Source: Ferrovibrio sp965278975 (GTDB lineage Bacteria; Pseudomonadota; Alphaproteobacteria; Ferrovibrionales; Ferrovibrionaceae). Taken from it: a stretch of DNA of 64,000 nt. Made by a program: the position numbers and the translations under genes. The notes beneath the pieces are model-generated. The model worked only from the letters and a program-made list of their open reading frames with translations, ran no database searches and was not told the DNA's origin. The stretch spans positions 434,001-498,000 of the forward strand of contig NZ_OZ257126.1 in assembly GCF_965278975.1 (NCBI RefSeq), read 5' to 3'. The number at the start of each line of letters is the position of its first letter. Within the stretch, counting starts at the first letter, position 1. Shown piece after piece: positions 58,908 through 64,000 of the stretch.

Positions 58908-59528
58908 TTACGTCTTGGGCCGTGGCCCCCAGGCCCCACCGGATTGCGTGATGATCGTGCCGAGCTTGGCATAGTTCGGCCCGGCAATGCGGCAGATCGG
59001 CTCCAGCCGCTCGGTCCGGATCTTGCCGCCCTCATAGAGATCATCCCGGATATGAAAGCAGACGACTTCACCAACATGGAATTCGGTGCTGGCGGTGCCG
59101 AACTCGATCAACTGGCTGAAGCGGCATTCCAGGCTGACCGGTACGTCTCGTAGACGCGGCGTGGCGATGCATTCGCCAGGCAGTGTGGCCAGTCCGAGTT
59201 TTTCCACCTCGCTCACTTCGGTGGGGAACTCGAACGAACTGGCATGCACATCGACAATCATGCTGTCATTGGCAATATTGACCGTGAATTCGCGGCGTTC
59301 GCGGATATTCCGGGCCGTATCCTTGATACGCAGCTTGTCACCGCGCCCGATGCTGATGCCCAGCATAGGTGGTTCGCTGGAAACAAAGGTGAAGCAACTG
59401 AAGGGCGCCAGATTGACATGGCCGGCCTCGCTCAGGCTGGTCACCCAGGCGATCGGCCGAGGCACCACCACGCCGGTCAGCAGCTTGTAAGTCTGATCGC
59501 GGTCGATATCAGCCGGCAAGATTTGCAT
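58908..59528 (-). CDS. flavin reductase-like FMN-binding protein (DIM6/NTAB family)
   Basis: 206 residues from ATG 59528, preceded by AGGGA. The flavin-binding split-barrel motifs LLTGVVVPRPIAWVTSL (residues 16-32) and NLAPFSCFTFVSSEPPMLGIS are clear. Family members reduce FMN for two-component monooxygenases or act as FMN-binding oxidoreductases. It directly follows the lone molybdenum hydroxylase large subunit (10 bases), whose flavin partner subunit is not seen, so it could supply a flavin-linked step in the same pathway (inference). Confidence 0.9.
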   Translation of the reverse strand: MQILPADIDRDQTYKLLTGVVVPRPIAWVTSLSEAGHVNLAPFSCFTFVSSEPPMLGISIGRGDKLRIKDTARNIRERREFTVNIANDSMIVDVHASSFEFPTEVSEVEKLGLATLPGECIATPRLRDVPVSLECRFSQLIEFGTASTEFHVGEVVCFHIRDDLYEGGKIRTERLEPICRIAGPNYAKLGTIITQSGGAWGPRPKT

Positions 59529-59538
59529 TGTCGATCCC

Positions 59539-61806
59539 TTAGATCTGCATCGCCATATGCCGCACCACCTTCTCAGCAGTGATCGGCAGGTCCGAGACGC
59601 GGCAGGCAGCAGCGGCGACGGCATTTGCCAGAGCGGCCGGCGGCTCAATTACCGGCGGCTCGCCCACTCCCTTGGCGCCAAAAGGACCGACCTCGCTCGG
59701 ACATTCCACCAGAATGGAGCGAACACGCGGTGCATCCATCGCCGTCGGCATCTTGTAATCGGTGAGATTTGCATTGGCCACATGGCCGTCGCGGTAAACG
59801 ATCTCTTCCGATAATGCCTGGCCGATACCCTGCATCACGCCGCCCTCGATCTGGCCTTCGACATAAAGCGGGTTGATGGCGAAGCCGACATCCTGCGCCA
59901 CGACATAATCGTTGATGCCGATTTCGCCGGTTTCCGGATCGACCGACACATCCACCGCATGAGCATGGAAGCTCGGTGAATTCAGTGTGGTAATCACCAT
60001 ATTGCGACCACGCTTCGGATCATAGGGCGTCGGCGGCGCGATGAATGTGCCATGGGCGATCAAACCACCACCGGATAATTGAAGTGTCTTGGCAATTTCG
60101 GCCAGTGTAATCGACTTGCCATCGCCGCTGACCACACCATCGGCAAGCACAAGATCATCGACGGCAACACCGAGCTTCGGGGCCGCCGCCTGGAATATCT
60201 GCTGACGCAGGATTTGCGCTGCATTGATACAAGCATTGCCAACCGCGAAGGCCGTGCGGCTGCCCTGCGCACCATGATCAAACGGTGTCGCGGTGCTGTC
60301 GGCACTGACAATATCAATATCACTCAATTTTATACCTAATGCTTCGGCCAGTACCTGCGCCGCGCCGGTCAATGCCCCGGTGCCGATCTCGGCACAGCCG
60401 GTATTCATCACCACCTTGCCTTCGGGATTGACCTTGACGTAAACGCCGGACGATCCCGAAGTTGTGGTCCACCAGCCGCAGGCCAATCCTTTGCCGCGCC
60501 CACCGCCCGTGCTGCGCTGCGACCAGCCGATGGCATCGGCTGCCTTGCGCAGACATTCCTCTAGGCTGACCTTGGCCACCACCTGACCATTGGGTGCCGT
60601 ATCGCCATCGCGCAGGATATTACGCAGACGGAATTCCAGCGGATCAAGACCGATGCCTTCGGCGATGATATCCATCTGCGATTCGACCGCGAAATTCGCC
60701 TGTGGGCCGGATGGCGCGCGGAAGGAACCTGTGGGTGCCTTGTTGGTGTAGACCGCCAATCCTTCGATGGAGATATGAGGGATGCGGTAAGGCCCCGCCA
60801 GGATCAGCGCCGAACTGGAGCCAACACCGACACCTGAACCGGAGGTGGCACCGGTATCCACAATGATGCGGCCCTGCTTGGCCAGAATAAGGCCATCACT
60901 GCTGACACCGGTTTTAAGCTCGATCACCACCGGCTGCCGGGAATAGGCTGTGGTCATTTCTTCTTCGGTGGTGGTTACCATCTTCACCGGCCGGCCACAG
61001 GCCTTCGCCATTATGGCAACATAATGCTCCACGCCTAAGCGCAGCTTGCCACCAAAGCCGCCGCCGATCACGGTGCAGATCACCCGCACCTGCGATGCCG
61101 GCACCTTGAGAATCTCGGCCAGTGTGCTCTGGGCTTCGAATGGCAACTGGGTATTGGACCAGACCGTGTAGCGTCCATCCCTATCCCACTGCGCCACCGC
61201 CGCACGCGGCTCGGTATAGCCGGGATGCACAATATTGGTGGTGAAGCGGTTGGTAAAGATATGGTCCGAGGCAGCAAATCCAGCCGCCACGTCTCCCACC
61301 AGAAGCAACGACTGGTTCGACACATTGCCCTGGCGCTGCACTGTCGGCACCGCCTGGTAATCCAGCAGCCCGGTATGCACCATCGGTGCATCCACGGCTA
61401 ATGCTGCCTCGACATCAAATACTGCCGGCAGCGGCTCATATTCCACCTCTATAGCAGCTGCAGCGGCCTCCGCCTCATCCACAGTACGCGCAACCACGCC
61501 GGCGATCGGCTGGCCGACATAACGCACCGTGTCGAGCGCGAACACCTCCATATCCTTGATAAACGAGCCATAGAGCTTGCTAGGCACATCCGCGGCGGTG
61601 ACGATGGCCCGCACGCCCGGCATCTGGCGGGCCTTGTCCAGGTGCAATGCATGGATACGGGCATGCGGCACGGTGCTGCGGCAAAGCTTGCCATGCAGCA
61701 TGCCAGGTACGGCAAAATCCGTGCCATAGATCGCCCGGCCCGTCACCTTGCCCATCGCATCCACGCGCGGCAAGGATTTGCCGACCACCTTGTAATCAGA
61801 CGCCAT
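59539..61806 (-). CDS. xanthine dehydrogenase-family molybdopterin-binding subunit, without local FeS and FAD partners
   Basis: 755 residues from the second of two adjacent ATGs (61806), which has GAGG at a better distance than 61809. The N-terminal domain (GKSLPRVDAMGKVTGRA) is followed by the Mo-binding core: GGGFGGK near residue 258, GSFRAPSGPQANFA near 357 and the catalytic-type Glu716 in GVGEPPVIEPP. It would hydroxylate a carbon centre, probably in a heterocycle. No CoxS or CoxM type gene is adjacent; they could be left of the ABC genes beyond 64000 or elsewhere. It follows PotC-type permease by 37 bases. Confidence 0.92.
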   Translation of the reverse strand: MASDYKVVGKSLPRVDAMGKVTGRAIYGTDFAVPGMLHGKLCRSTVPHARIHALHLDKARQMPGVRAIVTAADVPSKLYGSFIKDMEVFALDTVRYVGQPIAGVVARTVDEAEAAAAAIEVEYEPLPAVFDVEAALAVDAPMVHTGLLDYQAVPTVQRQGNVSNQSLLLVGDVAAGFAASDHIFTNRFTTNIVHPGYTEPRAAVAQWDRDGRYTVWSNTQLPFEAQSTLAEILKVPASQVRVICTVIGGGFGGKLRLGVEHYVAIMAKACGRPVKMVTTTEEEMTTAYSRQPVVIELKTGVSSDGLILAKQGRIIVDTGATSGSGVGVGSSSALILAGPYRIPHISIEGLAVYTNKAPTGSFRAPSGPQANFAVESQMDIIAEGIGLDPLEFRLRNILRDGDTAPNGQVVAKVSLEECLRKAADAIGWSQRSTGGGRGKGLACGWWTTTSGSSGVYVKVNPEGKVVMNTGCAEIGTGALTGAAQVLAEALGIKLSDIDIVSADSTATPFDHGAQGSRTAFAVGNACINAAQILRQQIFQAAAPKLGVAVDDLVLADGVVSGDGKSITLAEIAKTLQLSGGGLIAHGTFIAPPTPYDPKRGRNMVITTLNSPSFHAHAVDVSVDPETGEIGINDYVVAQDVGFAINPLYVEGQIEGGVMQGIGQALSEEIVYRDGHVANANLTDYKMPTAMDAPRVRSILVECPSEVGPFGAKGVGEPPVIEPPAALANAVAAAACRVSDLPITAEKVVRHMAMQI

Positions 61807-61843
61807 CATCGCCTCGCTTACCAAGACCAAGCCGATACGCGGC

Positions 61844-62647
61844 TCAGGTAATACGGTTCACACCCACCATGCGGTCGATCAGCAGAACAAAAGCAGTGGT
61901 GCCGAGCATCATCAGCGCCGCGATAGCCGAGACCGTCGGATCAACCCGGCTTTCGATATAGAAGTAGATCTCCACCGGCAAAGTGGAATTGCTCTGGGAA
62001 AGGAATGCGGTGGCGGTGAAATTATCGAATGACACCACGAAGCAGAAGAAACTGGCTGCAAAGATGCCGGTCTTGATCTGCGGCAAAGTGACAAGGAAGA
62101 AAGCCTTCACTGACGATGCACCAAGACCGACCGCAGCCTCTTCCAGCGTGGGACTGACGCGCGCCAGAGAAGCGCGGATCACGCGCACTGCATATGGCAG
62201 TGTCAGCACACAATGCAGAATCACCAGATTGGTGGATTTCTCAATAAGATCCGTACGCGCGGCAAAGATCAGGAAGGACAGACCAACAATGACCTGCGGC
62301 ACGATCAACGGCGACATCAGCACTGCATCGATCGCCTCCCGGCCTCGGAAACGGTAGCGGGTCAAAGCCAGGGCCGACATGGTGCCGAGTGTCATGGCAC
62401 AAACACCGGAAATCAATGCCAGTGCAATGGAGCGATAGAATGGCAATTTAAAATCCGGCTGCGCGAACACATTCTGGAACCACTTCAACGAAAAACCATC
62501 CGGTGGGAATGTGGCTCGAGTGGTGGCACTGAAGGCGCTGAAGAAGGTGATGACCAGGGGTGCGGTAATCCACAGCAACACCACCACCGCGATCACGGTG
62601 CTGACGCGGTAGAGTGGATCACTGGTGGTATTCACAGCGCTTCTCAT
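61844..62647 (-). CDS. ABC transporter permease, PotC-like (polyamine/opine family)
   Basis: 267 residues with six hydrophobic segments. The EAA loop (LEEAAVGLGASSVKAFFLVTLPQIKTGI, core EEAAVGLGAS near residue 165) is typical of binding-protein-dependent permeases of the PotC/YdcV type. It pairs with the PotB-like permease, whose stop overlaps its ATG (ATGA). Together with the binding protein at the right edge it forms a spermidine/putrescine-type importer; the ATPase is not in the window. The substrate is probably that of the molybdenum enzyme downstream (inference). Confidence 0.92.
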   Translation of the reverse strand: MRSAVNTTSDPLYRVSTVIAVVVLLWITAPLVITFFSAFSATTRATFPPDGFSLKWFQNVFAQPDFKLPFYRSIALALISGVCAMTLGTMSALALTRYRFRGREAIDAVLMSPLIVPQVIVGLSFLIFAARTDLIEKSTNLVILHCVLTLPYAVRVIRASLARVSPTLEEAAVGLGASSVKAFFLVTLPQIKTGIFAASFFCFVVSFDNFTATAFLSQSNSTLPVEIYFYIESRVDPTVSAIAALMMLGTTAFVLLIDRMVGVNRIT

Positions 62648-63477
62648 CGGTTACCTCCCGGCAGCAGGCGGGCGCCGATGCTGTTGATACCAAACACCAC
62701 CGTCAGGCTGACCAGCAGCGTGACCACGGCCGCAGTGCCGGCCAGCGCATAATTGAAGCCGACAATCGCCTGATCATAGATCAGATTGCCGATCATCTTG
62801 AATATGCTGCCGCCAAGCAGGGATGGCGTAAGATAGGCGGTGAAACAGAATACGAAGGCAAGCACAGTGCCTCCGACAACACCGGGAGCACTGAGCGGCA
62901 AGGTAATGCGCAGGAAGGCCTGCATCGGAGTCGCACCTAGACTGCGCGCCGCTTCTTCGTACCGGCCACTGACATTCTGCAGCACGGAGCTGATCGGGAA
63001 CACCATCAGTGGCAGGCAGGAAGCGAACAGGCCGATGGCGACCCCCAGTTCATTGTACATTAGCTTGATCGGCGCATCGATCAGGCCCATTGCCTTAAGG
63101 CTGCGGTTTATCACGCCATTATTGCCCAGCATGAGCATCCAGCCATACATCTTTACGACATAGATGGAGAAGAACTGGATTGCCAGAGTAAGGGTGATAA
63201 AGGTGGCGAAGCGACGGCTGCCACGACTCATCACATAGGCTATCGGATAACCCGCCAGCAGCACGATCAGCGTGACATAGCCAGCGATGCGCACGGATCG
63301 CAGCAGATAGGTGCGGAAATGTCCATCGGAAGCGAAGCCAACGAAATTGGCAATCGTCAGGTCGCCAGCGGCATTGCGCACACTGAGCGACAGCACGGTG
63401 GTGAGCGCCGCGAAAAAGAAAACCAGCAGGATCAGGGCCGGGCCGACGAGCAGCAAAGGCCGCAAATTCCAGCGCAT
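62644..63477 (-). CDS. ABC transporter permease, PotB-like (polyamine/opine family)
   Basis: 277 residues. AAGGAG lies eight bases before the ATG. An N-terminal anchor (LLLVGPALILLVFFFAAL) is followed by five more hydrophobic segments and the EAA loop YEEAARSLGATPMQAFLRITLPLSAPG near residue 170 (core EEAARSLGAT). It forms the membrane channel with the PotC-like protein. The binding-protein gene lies 33 bases upstream. Confidence 0.92.
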   Translation of the reverse strand: MRWNLRPLLLVGPALILLVFFFAALTTVLSLSVRNAAGDLTIANFVGFASDGHFRTYLLRSVRIAGYVTLIVLLAGYPIAYVMSRGSRRFATFITLTLAIQFFSIYVVKMYGWMLMLGNNGVINRSLKAMGLIDAPIKLMYNELGVAIGLFASCLPLMVFPISSVLQNVSGRYEEAARSLGATPMQAFLRITLPLSAPGVVGGTVLAFVFCFTAYLTPSLLGGSIFKMIGNLIYDQAIVGFNYALAGTAAVVTLLVSLTVVFGINSIGARLLPGGNR

Positions 63478-63510
63478 CAGGTCAACTCCTTCACGACGCT
63501 CATGGTCACC

Positions 63511-64000
63511 TTACTGAATCACTTCGCGGTCATACTGGCTGATGATGGTCGACATGTTGTCGGCCATATGGGCGTAGTCCATCGGATAAGCGCCATCCAG
63601 ATTGCTCAGGATCGACTGCACTACTTCCGGACCCTTGGCCTTGCGGTTAGCCGGCAAGGCACCAAAGGCCTCGGCAAGCTGCGCCTGCACCGGCTCCGAA
63701 AGCAGGAAGTTGACGAAATCCTCGGACTGCTTGACGCGCGGGCCAGCCACAATAGTCAGCGGCGTTTCCGCCACCAGCAGTGGCTTGCTCGGCACCACGA
63801 AGCCGTAATTGCTGCCAGGCTTGATATAGCTGATCACGTTCGGCAGAACGCCCCAAGCAATCAAACCGACTTCGCCAGCTTCAAGCAGACGAATCGACTG
63901 CACATTGTTGGTGAAGAAAGTGACGACGCTGGGCCGCAGCGTCTTCAGCTTGGCATAGCCAGGCGCCAGATTCTTCTCACTGCCACCGGCCAGCAAGGCT
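63511..64000 (-). CDS. extracellular solute-binding protein (PotD-like), 5' end outside the window
   Basis: 163 codons of the C-terminal half are visible; the frame stays open to base 64000 and no start is in the window. Segments such as AGEVGLIAWGVLPNVISYIKPG, LTIVAGPRVKQSEDFVNFLL and PVQAQLAEAFGALPANRKA match type 2 periplasmic binding proteins of polyamine and opine importers. It is followed by the PotB- and PotC-like permeases, as expected. The full protein would be about 340-360 residues. Confidence 0.85.
   Translation of the reverse strand, partial: ALLAGGSEKNLAPGYAKLKTLRPSVVTFFTNNVQSIRLLEAGEVGLIAWGVLPNVISYIKPGSNYGFVVPSKPLLVAETPLTIVAGPRVKQSEDFVNFLLSEPVQAQLAEAFGALPANRKAKGPEVVQSILSNLDGAYPMDYAHMADNMSTIISQYDREVIQ

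Overview
The window is a densely packed stretch of high-GC proteobacterial chromosome devoted to catabolism. Gene content (LIV-type ABC transporters beside CoA ligases, Cox-type molybdenum hydroxylases, hydantoinase A/B, trifunctional PutA, CaiB-type CoA transferase) and the many 4-base ATGA overlaps suggest an alphaproteobacterium, perhaps Rhodospirillales-like; this placement is inference. I see 58 genes, two of them cut by the window ends, and no rRNA, tRNA, CRISPR, IS element or integrase. No stretch of 300 bases lacks a gene.

Layout: (A) 1-7991: a truncated aldehyde dehydrogenase diverges from an aspartate-dehydrogenase-like gene. A minus-strand operon then holds an orphan solute-binding protein, a crotonase, an acyl-CoA ligase, a GFA protein and a GST, facing a TetR gene. 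(B) 8000-22542: a 13-gene minus-strand operon reads coxL-coxM-coxS, a LigB dioxygenase with a LigA-like tail, aldehyde dehydrogenase, GGT-family hydrolase, CoxG, a complete LIV transporter and a second aspartate-dehydrogenase-like gene. A GntR/FCD regulator diverges from it with a clear dyad operator between. This looks like uptake, hydroxylation, ring cleavage and nitrogen release for an aromatic or N-heteroaromatic compound. (C) 22545-26402: trifunctional putA with GTTGCG operator repeats upstream. (D) 26515-40423: a 13-gene, almost gap-free operon: GntR/UTRA regulator, LIV transporter, LeuCD-like hydratase, ICL/PEP-mutase-type lyase, hydantoinase B and A, an isochorismatase-fold protein and an FAD oxidoreductase. 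(E) 40591-58887: an acyl-CoA catabolic regulon with SDR dehydrogenase, thiolase, crotonases, PaaK-like protein, LIV transporter with embedded acyl-CoA synthetase, two NPD-like flavoproteins, CoA transferase, MDR reductase and acyl-CoA dehydrogenase, plus a TetR regulator whose likely operator recurs at four divergent promoters. (F) 58908-64000: a flavin-reductase-like protein, a lone molybdenum hydroxylase large subunit and a PotB/PotC/PotD-type ABC importer running off the right edge.

The modules follow one plan: a dedicated importer, an activating enzyme (CoA ligase, Mo hydroxylase or hydantoinase) and a tailored degradative set under a local TetR or GntR regulator. The most interesting candidates for undescribed pathways are operons B and D. 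The most interesting regulatory signals are the four-site TetR motif in region E and the GC-rich hairpin found directly after the binding-protein gene in all three LIV operons. Substrates cannot be read from the sequence and all pathway proposals are inference.
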